A stretch of 64,000 nt of DNA from Macrotrachela quadricornifera (lineage: Eukaryota > Rotifera > Eurotatoria > Philodinida > Philodinidae). Made by a program: the position numbers and the translations under genes. Under the pieces are notes generated by a model. The model did not search any database. It was not told where the DNA came from and was given only the letters and a program-made list of their open reading frames with translations. The stretch lies in the NCBI GenBank assembly GCA_022393335.1, contig JAJEKB010019994.1, positions 310,571 to 374,570 on the forward strand, read 5' to 3'. Shown here in pieces: positions 10,172 to 21,438 of this stretch; the first letter of the stretch is position 1; every line of letters begins with the position of its first letter.

Positions 10172-13069
10172 ATGAATCCATTTTCATCGCTTAAGTTTCA
10201 ACTTGCATTTTCCGATGGGACTGGAAATCTTCCAGATCTAAATTGTATTCATCATCCTCACCAGGCAGCTCTTATTCCCAATGCTTGTCCTGATAACAAT
10301 TGGCGCAGTAAACAAGAGTTAACAATCATTTGGTTCGATACAGAACTTATGATCAACAGCGATGAAACACAACAAATCAAAAAACGACTTCATACACTCA
10401 ATGCTTATGTTCTCTTTTATACCAATGTCGATTGTCTGAGTTTCTATCTACGAACATGTCAAAAAGAAAAAGTGATTTTGATCACAGTAACAACGAGTAG
10501 ATATGCTCTGCCTATTGATTTGAATAACAATAACATCTTCTGTTTCCATTTGGAGACACTTGATCAAATTAATAATGTAATGCAAAAGATTGATCATCAT
10601 ATAAGCAAAGAATTTGAAAATGAACGAGTTAGTGGTCGATTGATGAGTGACGATACCAAAAATGTATCACAACGCGAAGTAGATAATGAAGCCTTTCGTA
10701 TTCTTTGTTATCGTATGTATAAACAAATATTATTGAGTATGAATGAATCGACCAGTGAACACGCTAAATGTGAATTTTTTAAACTGTGTCATAATCGTTA
10801 TCCAGAATCCAGAGATGGTATTGATAAATTTGAACAAACATATATCGCTAATGATGCTATTAAATGGTACACAAAAGAAACATTCGTATACAAATTTGTC
10901 AATCGTGCTTTGCGCACTCAAGATCTCGAATGTTTATTTGTACTTCGTTTTTATTTACGAGATTTAACACATTGGCTGAAAGATGAATGGAATAGATGGC
11001 GCAACGCTACTAGTCCCGGTTCGATTATCACTTTATATCGAGGTCAGGTTGTAAACAAAGAATTTCGTCTCGACCTGTTAAAACGTCAAGGAATGCTAGT
11101 ATCAGCCAATGGTTACCTTTCAACCAGTCAAAAAGAAGAAGTTGCCAAAATGTTTGGTTCAGTTGGAACGAGACTTACTGAAGATGAATCAATATTGTTC
11201 GAGATAAACGTTAACTTACATGAAAGTAATAGCGCTTTTGCCAATATTAGTCGTTTCTCGCAAATGGCTCATGAAGAAGAAGTCTTGTTTGATCTTGATG
11301 CAACCTTTTGCATTGAGAATGTTATTGAAGAATATGAAGATAATGTTCCTTACTGGCGTGTTCGTATGAGTCTTGCACCCGACAGCGGGATGGAACGTAT
11401 TCGCATATGTATGGAACGTCGATCTCTATATGATTCGACAGGATTTGATCTAAGATTTCAAGCGATACCAGACATCAATCCGTTTGATTCTTTCCTCAAA
11501 CTCAATAATCTAATCAATTATTTATATCGATTTGAATTAACCATGCTCAATCTGTCCGATACAGTCGAAATATTGGAAAATGATGCTGCACTTCTTCATT
11601 ATAATACTGGTGCAAAACTTTTATTAAGTATCAGACCTAGCCAACAATTGGCTATTGACGAACAAAAGAATCTACTTCAAGCTTTGATGCAACTTACTCT
11701 TTCAGAGCATTTACTCACATTAGACGATCGAATAAATCTAGTTCCATGGACTCGACGGGCTATCGGTTTAGCACATTTCAAAGGAGGTGACTACCAACGA
11801 GCTTGTGAACAATTTACAAGAATAATTGAAAATGATAATGATGATAAGCAAAATCCATTTCATACAGCTGTATGTTCCTTTTGCCTTGGTCTAACGCATA
11901 GTAAGCTTGAACATTATGAGCTTGCAATTAGTTTCTTCGAACGTGCGCTTACTTATACTACCAATCTTCCACCCATTTTTGAAGCTCAATGCCAATTACA
12001 AATTGGTCATTCAATAGAACTTCAAGGATTTCAAATCGGCATGTGTTTCGAAAAAGCAAGAAAAAATTATGAAAAAGCACGCGATGTTTTCGAAAACCGA
12101 ATCAATCCACCAGATACATTTGGACTTGCGCTATGTTATGCTGTGATAGGAAATTGTTATTTTTTTGAAAGTGCATTTACAGATGACTCTCATAAATATT
12201 TTTTGAAGGCGATTGATGCTTATGATGCTATTTATCAGCAACAAGCACCACCAGAGGTTTTTGCTCAAGCTCGTCTTCTCATTGTGGGTACTCTCTTTAA
12301 TATCGCACTCAACTACTATCAAAAATTATCATTGATGAGCGAAGCCCAAAAGTGTTTTAAACGAGTGATCGCATATCCACCCGAGCATTGTCCATTTGAC
12401 AGCTTTGGTCTATCTCATCGATATTTGGGTCAAATCGCCTATGTTCATCACGAACAATACTTACAAGCCCTTGAGCATTTTCAGGCATCGGCACAATTCT
12501 ACGAAACTCATTCGCCTGATGACAATTGGGAACTAGCATTAAGTAATAAATGGTTGGCTATGGTTCAATATAAACTGCATAACTATCAACTATCGATTGG
12601 TTATGCCGCTAAGGCCATTGATTTATTCCTAACTCCTCAACCGGAAACATGTAATACGACATTTGTTGGTAATGAGTTCAAATTTTTCAAAGAAACCTGT
12701 GGTTTTCTACAACTTGATGAAGCAGCAAGTAAAGAACGAACACACAAGCAAGCAATGTCCGAAACATACAGGTTGAAGTTTAGTATTGTAGTAATTAATT
12801 TTCACAACCATTCGTTTTGTTTTCTTATTTACAGACTTATGGGTGACGCCTATGAACAGATGAATGACATGGATATGGCATTAGCAATCTACGCATGTGC
12901 TTTAGAATTAAATCAAGATTTTACGCCTATCTATCAATTAGAAACAGTGGCTACTCAAACTCGACTGGGTGATTTATTGTCCAAAATGGAACGACATGAT
13001 GAAGCATTGATCGAATACAAAAATACGTTGAATCGTCTTAAGCAATTGTACACGACCATTGAGGGATAA
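10172..13069 (+). CDS. ADP-ribosyltransferase (R-S-E class) with TPR repeats
   Basis: The open frame is 965 codons; removing a 63-nt in-frame intron (12772-12834) gives 944 residues. The N-terminal part (about 48-145) is an alpha/beta-like region (LTIIWFDTEL, KVILITVTTS) also recognisable in the second ART protein at 25874-28228. Residues about 175-400 form an ART domain: LYRGQ (R290), GYLSTS (S-T-S 317-319) and HEEEVLFDLDATF (E368-x-E370). These are the R, STS and ExE signatures of arginine-type mono-ADP-ribosyltransferases. Residues about 530-940 are TPR-like helical repeats (for example GLTHSKLEHYELAISFFERAL and MGDAYEQMNDMDMALAIYACAL). There is no signal peptide, so it is probably cytosolic. 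Inference: NAD-dependent modification of partners recruited by the TPRs. All catalytic motifs look intact. Confidence 0.85.
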   Translation: MNPFSSLKFQLAFSDGTGNLPDLNCIHHPHQAALIPNACPDNNWRSKQELTIIWFDTELMINSDETQQIKKRLHTLNAYVLFYTNVDCLSFYLRTCQKEKVILITVTTSRYALPIDLNNNNIFCFHLETLDQINNVMQKIDHHISKEFENERVSGRLMSDDTKNVSQREVDNEAFRILCYRMYKQILLSMNESTSEHAKCEFFKLCHNRYPESRDGIDKFEQTYIANDAIKWYTKETFVYKFVNRALRTQDLECLFVLRFYLRDLTHWLKDEWNRWRNATSPGSIITLYRGQVVNKEFRLDLLKRQGMLVSANGYLSTSQKEEVAKMFGSVGTRLTEDESILFEINVNLHESNSAFANISRFSQMAHEEEVLFDLDATFCIENVIEEYEDNVPYWRVRMSLAPDSGMERIRICMERRSLYDSTGFDLRFQAIPDINPFDSFLKLNNLINYLYRFELTMLNLSDTVEILENDAALLHYNTGAKLLLSIRPSQQLAIDEQKNLLQALMQLTLSEHLLTLDDRINLVPWTRRAIGLAHFKGGDYQRACEQFTRIIENDNDDKQNPFHTAVCSFCLGLTHSKLEHYELAISFFERALTYTTNLPPIFEAQCQLQIGHSIELQGFQIGMCFEKARKNYEKARDVFENRINPPDTFGLALCYAVIGNCYFFESAFTDDSHKYFLKAIDAYDAIYQQQAPPEVFAQARLLIVGTLFNIALNYYQKLSLMSEAQKCFKRVIAYPPEHCPFDSFGLSHRYLGQIAYVHHEQYLQALEHFQASAQFYETHSPDDNWELALSNKWLAMVQYKLHNYQLSIGYAAKAIDLFLTPQPETCNTTFVGNEFKFFKETCGFLQLDEAASKERTHKQAMSETYRLKFSIVVINFHNHSFCFLIYRLMGDAYEQMNDMDMALAIYACALELNQDFTPIYQLETVATQTRLGDLLSKMERHDEALIEYKNTLNRLKQLYTTIEG
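12772..12834 (+). other. 63-nt in-frame intron of the ART/TPR gene
   Basis: The donor is ACATACAG|GTTGAAG and the acceptor is TTCTTATTTACAG|ACTTATGG. The length is a multiple of three without an in-frame stop. The 21 residues encoded if retained interrupt a TPR helix, whereas splicing gives the smooth motif YRLMGDAYEQM. Confidence 0.7.
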
Positions 13070-13196
13070 TTTGACTCTGGAGACTTCATATAGAACATTT
13101 CACAGCTTCGCTGTTGTTATTCATATCACTTTTTGTACTCGCTAACGATATTTGAGAATTAACAAATATATGAGGATGATTGTGCCGTAGAAGCAC

Positions 13197-13219
13197 CAAT
13201 ATATATATATATATATATG
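13197..13219. repeat. (TA)n microsatellite
   Basis: About ten TA dinucleotides in a row. Confidence 0.9.
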
Positions 13220-13342
13220 CTATGCTTCACATTTCAATTAAGGGCTAAATTGAACGTGGATTTTAGTACAAGTATACAGTCCATTATATAGCGTAGAGAT
13301 GCATTAACTCTAATTTCATCAACTTTCAATTATTACACTTAA

Positions 13343-13748
13343 CCCTTTCACCGCGATTCGATTTTCACAGAAAGTAACATCTCTAAATTTGTTCTATTAC
13401 AAAACAAAATATACCACAAGATGCAGCGTAAAACGCTGTATCTTGTGGTATATTTTATTTTTCCTTACGAAGCCATATTAGATGATAAAAAGATGAAATA
13501 AGAAACATGAAATTTCATATTTGTGTGGAAAAAATGATATTTTCCTAACCTAGAAAAAAAGCCAGACAGAGTTTTATATTCTTTCAAAACAGAAGTTAGA
13601 CAATTAAAATAAGCTTTACTATGAGGATGGTAGAGCTTTTCATGCTGCGTCTTATGGTTTATGCGGTTTTCTTAATAAAACGTATTTCGAGATTACAATA
13701 TGAAATGCAAAATGGGTTCCACCAGTGGAACCCATCGCGGTGAAAGGG
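13343..13748. mobile_element. piggyBac-type MITE, ~406 bp
   Basis: Inverted ends CCCTTTCACCGCG (13343-13355) and CGCGGTGAAAGGG (13736-13748) are preceded by TTAA (13339-13342) and followed by TTAC, a one-base-changed TTAA. The right inner part holds the palindrome GGGTTCCACCAGTGGAACCC. TTAA target and CCCTTT ends are typical of piggyBac. No coding capacity remains. Confidence 0.65.
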
Positions 13749-14409
13749 TTACAAAAGGACTCTATATTGCTCTGCATCTCGACGCGCTCTTTCAAACAAG
13801 AAAAAAATTTTAATATATTGAAAGGGTCTTAATCCAGAAATCTTGGAACGAAAATCAAAAAACCATAAGCCGAGAATAAACAAAAAAGCATTTTTCGCTT
13901 TTTTAAAAATAAGCAGATTTTTCAAGAATTTAACGAAAGCTATCGAAAATTTTGGCCAAAACAGGGATGTTGATTAAAAAAACTTATCAAATCTCAAAAT
14001 ATCTGAAGATAGGCTATCTTCTCATACATGTATCTCAACTTTGAAATTTTTTGCGAAAATTGACTTTTTTTGAGTTGGGAAGGCCTTAAAATTTATTTTG
14101 AATAGTTACTTAGCACAACAGCTAAATTATGTTTTTATTCAAACGAAAGAATTTAACGCAGACATATACATCAAGAAAGCCAATTAGGATGCCATTGGAC
14201 ACGACTTTGTAATTAATAAAATGTGAAATGTCTCTGTAATAACGCATTATCTATTATAAGAACGCGAAAATTAACTAATATTGAAAAGTTTTACATTAAA
14301 TCAAGGCAAGTTAAACCTTTATCTTTATTGAATTCAGCAACTTTTACTCGAATATACTGACAGAATTTCATTAAGAAGAGACAGTATTTTGAGTTTTTCT
14401 GGATCAGAC

Positions 14410-14530
14410 GTTAGACTAGAGAAAATCTGATTGCATCATTGGATAGGGCTCGTCGAGTTGTATAAGACACGATAATAAACTGCTTCGTCACAGATTAATG
14501 TGCGAATGTCTACTGAAAAAAGCCGAATCT
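14410..14530 (+). repeat. Single diverged monomer of the 172-bp repeat family
   Basis: The string GAAAATCTGATTGCATCATTGGATAGGGCTCGTCGAGTTGTATAAGACACG has the same order of words as the 172-bp monomers at 30932-31816 (GAAAATC..., ATTAGATAGAGCTC.TCGAGTTGTACTTGGA). Confidence 0.5.
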
Positions 14531-14778
14531 GCCTCTAACTTCACCAAGGTTTTCAAAGAGAAAACGTAACTATCCCTAGATGAATAATTATTTTCAAAAG
14601 AGAAATTATCATTATATTTATTCAAAAACATTCAAATGATTGAATCCGGTCGTCGTATATGATGGAAATACGACACCGTCAACGGTCGTATATAATCAAA
14701 TACGTATCACTTAGCATTGCATTTCGCCAAAATCCTGATCAATGATTTCTGATCATATTTATGTCCTATTCTCATTAA

Positions 14779-15021
14779 CCCTTTGAGGACGGGATTACTT
14801 TGAAAAAAAGTAATATTTTCGAAATTTCAGAATGATGTGTATATTATAAAGGAGGCCAATGAGCGTACAATACACATGGTAGTGCTACACTACATTGAAC
14901 GTGACAGATCTATGGCCTGCGCTGCATTTAGATTATAACAGTATTATAAGAGACATATATCAGTCAGCTATCTTTCGTTCCAAAACCATTGCCTATATAT
15001 AGGCTTCCCATCCTCAAATGG
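14779..15021. mobile_element. piggyBac-type MITE, ~243 bp
   Basis: The left end TTAA + CCCTTTGAGGACGGG pairs with the right end CCCATCCTCAAATGG + TTAC. The ends are nearly those of the piggyBac relic at 29258-29834 (CCCTTTGAGTACGGG), so this is probably a shorter, older derivative. Confidence 0.6.
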
Positions 15022-15029
15022 TTACGATA

Positions 15030-16600
15030 TGCTCGGAAAATGTCAATCAGGATTTTAATAAAATACAGATGTTTCCATCGAATACCATTTCATCAGGATT
15101 TACTAAACAACATCACCATCACTGGTTACGAAACTTTCTTTTCTTGGCTTTGTTTCAATAGTTGAGGAATTACGATAAAGCTTACAAAAATTAGGTCCGT
15201 GTTAAGACCTCACATGTAGTATTATAAAAGAGTAAAAGTGTAATAAGTTATATTCAACACACTGACTATTAGCGACAACTACATTAATTAATTCAAATAA
15301 ATTATTATAAATAAATATGAAAGCAATATATATTTATCTCTAAACATATTTAAATAAAATCTTCATCTTGTCTATTATGATTGTTAGGGAAAATAATCCA
15401 ATTATGTTTGTTATCTATTGCTCATTAATGATGAGATATTTTATAATAGTATCTAAGGAGATGGATTAATGGTTAATTAAATAAACATTGTCTAAGAAGT
15501 TTTTCAGATGGAATATATTATATATATTAGAAGATACACGACATTTTTCTCTATCAAACTATAATTTTTGAATTATTTTTTTAAAAAATGATAAGTTATC
15601 GGATGAAATATCATTTATCATGAGATTGTAGTGACCTCTTTTTTATTTTAGAAAAATTAAGTTTTATTTTGAAATAATAAAAAAATATTTATTTATTGTT
15701 TTTATTCTATTTTGACTCGAAAATTATTAATATTAAATTTTAAAGAAGTATATAGGTATATTATTCAATAATTATATATTTTGAATCAATCATCATAGAC
15801 AATTTCGTATAGTCTTATCTACGATGAGTTTTTCAAGTGATGAAATAAACAAGAAACAATAATGTAAAAATATATTCATAAAGATATTTTTCTTTAGATA
15901 ATGTCATTTGAATTCCTTATACTTATTCGAGAATAAAATACTCGATTTATTTATTATTTTTATTTTTTAGATAATTAAAATTTACAAACAAACTCAAGTT
16001 TTTTTAATGATTATAATCAATGTGAGAAAAACTAAGATATACTACACTTAGTAAGTTTTTAAAGATTATCGATCGAATGTGACGATAAACATACCAGTCT
16101 TATGTCATATTATTGTTAAATGAGATATTTTACAGTAAAATCTCTCTACAGTGTACATTCTTCTCTTATCGATGATTCAACTCATTACTTTCTTCTTTCC
16201 TTTTTCTTTAAAAATAAAGTCTACGATAATTCTCATCCTCTATTCGAGCTCTACAGACAGGCTAACACCTTCAAACTTTTCAAAAGTGTACACTATGTAG
16301 AAGTTAAACTTTTTTTCAAAATCAAACACTTCTTAATAAACACATATATTAATTAATAAATTTTTTTTGTTTTTGTAAATAGAAAGATCAATCATTATTA
16401 AGATTTATTTTTTATAGATCTCTCTTTTATTATCACTTTCGAATACAATTAAACACCAATTGGAGGTTGGAAATGAGGCTATATTTTTCCGCCATAGACG
16501 TGTTATCTTCCTTTTTTCCCATCCACCTAAACTACTTTTCTTTGATGTTCATTATCATCCCATTTGTTGAAAACAGAAAGGAAATAATTAAAGTCAATAA
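15030..16600. other. Intergenic, gene-poor
   Basis: Very AT-rich. Short reading frames (for example 16120-16356) have no motifs. GTGTACA-type words near 16150 and 16288 recall the subterminal motif of the MITE at 5404-5897. No gene is supported. Confidence 0.35.
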
Positions 16601-16603
16601 TAC

Positions 16604-17190
16604 AGGGTGAGCCATAAATAACACGGCGATAAGAAATTAAAATATCTCCATTGCAGCTTGGGTAAATGAGCTGATTTTTTTGTCAATTCAAGAGACATGT
16701 TCAAAGTTTATATTCATAAAGACATGCTTAGAGAGACTCTTTGTTAAGTATCACTAGTGATCTCAACAAAAAATTTTACTTTTTCACGGATAGGAACAGA
16801 ACAGTCAAAAACCCCCACGCACCGGAGAAAAAACTGAATACCTTTGCTATAACTCAACCAAACGGGCTGATTTTTTTACCAAAAATAGAGTTATGTTTGC
16901 ACTTTAAATTTATATAGACACGATTAGAAAAAGCCTTTGTTAAGTATCACAAATAACCTTCACCCTCAAAAATTTACTTTTTCATAGATAGGAAAAGAAA
17001 ACAATGTACTTAAGAAAGGATCTCTCTAGACATGTTTTTGTGTACATAAAGCTTGGGCATGTCTCTACCATTGATAAAAATATCAGCTTGTTCACTCGAG
17101 CCAAAATGGAGATATGAAATTTTTTTGTTGAAATCACTAGTGATACTTAACAAAGGGTATCTCTAAGCATGTCGTTATGCCTTATTTAGG
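16604..17190. mobile_element. Foldback repeat with mariner-like left end
   Basis: It begins ACAGGGTGAGCCATAAATAACAC, a diverged relative of 4903. The block ACATGCTTAGAGAGACTCTTTGTTAAGTATCACTAGTGAT near 16725 occurs inverted near 17135-17180, and a third diverged copy lies near 16915-16960. This is an arm-spacer-arm foldback with no transposase. Confidence 0.5.
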
Positions 17191-18140
17191 AGTACAATTA
17201 ATAAGCCTATTTATACTTTTGAAACTAACCTTTATAGGTTCTTATGTTCTATTTGAGTGTACCCTTCATGGGCACTTATGACATATTTAGAAGTATCATT
17301 CATACGCTTTTATGGGATATTTGGGACTACTATCCTTAGCTCATTATACCCCTAATTGAGAATACTCTTTATAAGTCCTGATGGTCTATTTTGATACCTT
17401 TTGTAAGTCTTTATAGTCTACCTGAAAATATCTTCTGGATAGAACTTGACGACTTGCTAACGGTGTCCTCAGATCAACTATAAGGACCTGTGAAGGGTAT
17501 ACACGAATGGAATATCAGGACCTTCAATGGCACCCCAAATAGAATATCAAAAACTATAAATGGTTACCCAAATAGGTCATAAGAACTAGAGATGTTACAA
17601 TACCAACACGGTATTGGTATTGATATTAATAAATTTCGAGAAAATTCTTTCTTCCATGTTATAGAAGCAAAAGATTATACTGTTAGGGCTATGTGAAAGA
17701 GGAACGCTACTACCCTCAAGATAGACCATAATAGTACTAAGTTTTACCCTTACAATAGTGGAAAAAAATCCTCACTGAAGTCTGATTGGTTGAAACGAAA
17801 AGGCTCTCAGCTAATCAGATTTCAGCGAGAGTTGTCTTCCCTATTGTGAGGACAAAACATATTGTAATGGAAGAAAAAAAAATTCTCGAACTGTAAATAA
17901 TACTCCCAAATAGGCCAATAAGCATCTATGAAGGATATTTCTAAGTAGGGTATAGGGTTATATGATGGATACTCTCAAAGAGGGTATAAGGACTTATGAA
18001 TGCTATCCTAAAATAAGACATGATGACCTATATAGAATAGTTTTAAAAGTATATGCAGGCTTATTAATTGTACTCCTAAATAAGACATAAAGACATATAA
18101 AGGATATCCTAAAATTATTCATAAGAAATCTATGAAGAAT
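17190..18140. repeat. Inverted minisatellite (degenerate ~35-40 bp units)
   Basis: From about 17190 to 17450 units of the type CATACGCTTTTATGGGATATTTGGGAGTA repeat imperfectly. From about 17520 to 18130 the complementary form (CTATGAAGGATATCCTAAAATAGGNCATAAG) repeats. Near the centre (17755-17855) is a hairpin with arms AAGTCTGATTGGTTGAAA and CTAATCAGATTTCAGC. The whole region can fold back on itself. The origin is unknown. Confidence 0.5.
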
Positions 18141-18319
18141 ACCTTTGTTTCTCTAAGTCAAACTTTTTCATATATCTCCAAAGCAAAACCTCAAATTTTG
18201 TTTTTGGTGTATGCCTAGCAATACAGAAATAGTCTATCTAATGAATGTCCCCAGAAAAATGAATCTCTCAATATTTATAAGATTTTTTTCTCTATTATTC
18301 TTGTGATTAAAGCTGTTTT

Positions 18320-18550
18320 CATTATTAAAAGATAGCGATTGAAATCCTCTAGAAAACAATATATGATTATATCGACAAAAACTAAAGGCATAGAAATAAC
18401 GGAAAAAAGTAAATAATATGTGTTCTATAATACATGATTCCACTTTGCATTTTATAGTTTTTTTTCTCATTACGTTTTATTAATAAACAAAATATCTTAT
18501 CAGATACAGTATAAAAAGTCCTACAATTTACAGATTAAAACTACTATTAA
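18320..18550. repeat. Dispersed repeat copy related to 2216-2285
   Basis: TTATTAAAAGATAGCGATTGAAATCCTCTAGAAAACAATATATGATTA parallels the segment at about 2216-2262. The downstream part is degenerate. Confidence 0.35.
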
Positions 18551-18674
18551 TTGTATAAGTTTTGTTTTTAAAAACTAGTAAAACTCTGTATGATCAATAT
18601 TTGGTATTGTGAAAAAACTCATTTCTTTTACTTATTTCATATTTCTATCACCTAATATGTTTTTTAAAAAAAAA

Positions 18675-19074
18675 NNNNNNNNNNNNNNNNNNNNNNNNNN
18701 NNNNNNNNNNNNNNNNNNNNNNNNNNNNNNNNNNNNNNNNNNNNNNNNNNNNNNNNNNNNNNNNNNNNNNNNNNNNNNNNNNNNNNNNNNNNNNNNNNNN
18801 NNNNNNNNNNNNNNNNNNNNNNNNNNNNNNNNNNNNNNNNNNNNNNNNNNNNNNNNNNNNNNNNNNNNNNNNNNNNNNNNNNNNNNNNNNNNNNNNNNNN
18901 NNNNNNNNNNNNNNNNNNNNNNNNNNNNNNNNNNNNNNNNNNNNNNNNNNNNNNNNNNNNNNNNNNNNNNNNNNNNNNNNNNNNNNNNNNNNNNNNNNNN
19001 NNNNNNNNNNNNNNNNNNNNNNNNNNNNNNNNNNNNNNNNNNNNNNNNNNNNNNNNNNNNNNNNNNNNNNNNNN
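18675..19074. other. Assembly gap (400 N)
   Basis: A run of exactly 400 N flanked by A-runs. Open frames drawn across it are artefacts. Confidence 0.99.
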
Positions 19075-19601
19075 AAAAAAAAACCAAATAATCTTCGAAA
19101 ATTATTCAATGATGATTCTTAGAGCTTTTTAAGACTTGTCAATGACTGATTTATATTTAAATAGACACTCCAGTAAATCCATCGTTTGACAGGGATCGTA
19201 TAACATCATATTAATACACGCAGAAATCGAATCATTTATAGACAAATAAAGTTCGTCTAGAATGATCTAATAAGTTTCATAATAAATCAATAAAGAAAAT
19301 AGAAAGGTCCCATCACATTCTCAGATTGAGATATATTTCTGAGTATATTCTTACAATTCTTGATAATATTTTCATGAAAGATCAAATTAAATATATATGT
19401 AGGATAAGAGAATTGTGACCCCGCGAGTCTATAATCATTTATTATTTTCTTATATTATTGTGATAATAGAATAAATATAAATTATTTCTAGATGATATAA
19501 TCAATGATGTTAGAAAATAAATGTAGTAGACAATAACATATAATTAATTATTTTGTTATTCTTCATCTAATTGACTAAATAGAATAAATATTATATTATC
19601 A

Positions 19602-20093
19602 ATGTGTATATCTTTAACATTATTTTCAAATAAAAATAAATTTCAATGGATATATTATATATTTCTTATTGGTTTTACAATATTATCTCAAATAATGTTA
19701 ATTATTGTTGATTGTTTATTCTTAAATAAAATTTCATTTAATGATAATGTTTTACGTCATTTTGTTCAATGCAGTCTTATATTGGTTTCTGTTATTCTAT
19801 TTTTAGAAGTCATTTTAATTATTTTATATTTTTATGTGCCTGTTGAATTATGTCCTGGTTATCACTCATTAATATCATTATTATGGTTAATATTCAATTT
19901 CATTAATATTGTATCTATTATATTAATCTATAATACAATTAAAGAAAATAAACAAGATAAATTGTTAAAACAATCATTTATTATATTGAATATATCTATA
20001 TTATCAATAATATTATTATTCATCGTGATTTTTTCTTGTTGTTGTATTGGACAATTTTATCAAATTGTTCATCAAGATATCGATGAATCATGA
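19602..20093 (+). CDS. Small four-helix membrane protein, unknown family
   Basis: The ORF is 163 residues and about two thirds hydrophobic. Predicted membrane helices are near residues 17-39, 54-78, 89-111 and 124-148, with short polar loops (NKISFNDN; IKENKQDK) and an acidic tail (HQDIDES). Cys residues cluster at 146-148 (CCC). A tetraspan layout with both ends on the same side is the simplest reading, but the tetraspanin CCG loop is absent. The ATG at 19602 lies in an AT-rich leader. I do not recognise the family. Coding status is supported by length and regular membrane-helix spacing in DNA where chance ORFs are short. Confidence 0.5.
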   Translation: MCISLTLFSNKNKFQWIYYIFLIGFTILSQIMLIIVDCLFLNKISFNDNVLRHFVQCSLILVSVILFLEVILIILYFYVPVELCPGYHSLISLLWLIFNFINIVSIILIYNTIKENKQDKLLKQSFIILNISILSIILLFIVIFSCCCIGQFYQIVHQDIDES

Positions 20094-21300
20094 AAATAAA
20101 TATATATTATTATATCTATACAAAATAATCTTGACTTTTCTTTTATTAAAATAATATCAAAGAAACTTATTGTTTAAATAAATTATTTTTATAAAGAAAT
20201 CTTTTTCTAAAACTTTGTATTTTAAAAATATTCGTTTAATTCTCTTTTGAAATAATTCTTAATATTGATTGAAAAAAGAATTCTAAAATTATTTTTTATT
20301 AATAAACATGTAACTATACACCAGAGATGTCGATGACAGGTTTATGTTTTCATGATATTTCATAAAATTGATTCGTTTAGAAATATATTATTATTATTAC
20401 CCTTTCTACTATAAATACACATACAAATTGCAACATTTAAGTTAATAACAATGAATTCAAAATGTATGTTCATACATATACTACAAATACTGGATACAAA
20501 ATAAGAATAATAACGATGAATGGAAAGCGTCGATACAACCCACCGTATCTATGATCAAACTGGAAGAAAAAGACGAATGTGTATATGTGTTCACGCCTCA
20601 AAACAAGTGGATGAAAGATGAGCTAACAGTCTTGGAGAAGAGACGGCAAATCAGTACGTACGAAAAAATAGAATCAATAAGTATTATAAATATATTTAGA
20701 ACAAAGAATGCAAAACAAAAACAAATGACGAGCAAAATTTTTGTAAACGAGTCAACCTACTGGTTATGCATAAAGTGATAAACCCGGCTCATAAACCTGT
20801 AACCCATCGGCAGTCCAACCCGCGGGCAAGTTATGGGTCGGTCCACCGACATCTCTGCTATACACGTAATAATTCCTGTTTCTCTCTTTTCTATGTAGAT
20901 GTAACAAAATCGATCTGAAGAAAGAAATATAGCATCTAGACATTAACAAAGTACAATGAACTTCGTTTTAGGTTGAATAACTTCACAAAGAAAACACGTA
21001 GTACATAGAGTGAGCGTAATCAATAATCGATTCTTTGTTAAACTTCAATTTACAAATGCACTATAAGTGTGATCACATGTCCTGCGACTTTTTCCAAGGT
21101 TCCCATTAATACAAAGTTTTTGGTGAAGTTAAATTTTTAGGTCTATTTCGTATTTCAGAGAAAAATTGATTTTAATTATTGATCAATAAGACTATGAATC
21201 AATAAGAGTAGCGCCTTATACTTTACTATACATGCAATCCATAGACGGTATTGATTATTATGTTCCAGCCACTTTTCGAAGAAAAACCAAAGGCGTAATT
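20094..21300. other. Intergenic, no gene recognised
   Basis: Short frames at 20551-20778 (+) and 20764-20949 (-) show no recognisable motif or splice context that extends them. The remainder is AT-rich. Confidence 0.3.
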
Positions 21301-21365
21301 CGATAAAGATTGAATATACACGAATAACATTCGATGATTTCTGTAAATTGAATTGTGATAATTGT

Positions 21366-21438
21366 GCTCTTGTGGCGCAATGGCTAACGCATCCGGTTTC
21401 TAACCGGCGGATTGATGGTTCGAGTCCATCCAGGAGCG
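21366..21438 (+). tRNA. tRNA-Arg (anticodon TCT)
   Basis: A 73-nt cloverleaf. Acceptor GCTCTTG pairs with CAGGAGC; the D-arm is GCG..CGC in TGGCGCAATGGCTAACGC; the anticodon stem is CCGG with loop TTTCTAA; the T-arm is GATGG-TTCGAGT-CCATC; the discriminator is G. The anticodon TCT reads AGA. A T-run (TTTTTTT) about 12 nt downstream can serve as a Pol III terminator. There is no intron. Confidence 0.93.

Noticed and set aside
16120..16356. 78-codon frame
   Set aside because: AT-rich chance frame containing GTGTACA words seen in MITEs.
18609..19109. Long frames on both strands across the first N gap
   Set aside because: They consist of translated N and are artefacts. The same applies to the frames across 30469-30868.
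20551..20949. Two short frames on opposite strands
   Set aside because: No motif. I considered a WW-like word (LPAGW) on minus, but the second Trp and flanking pattern are missing.
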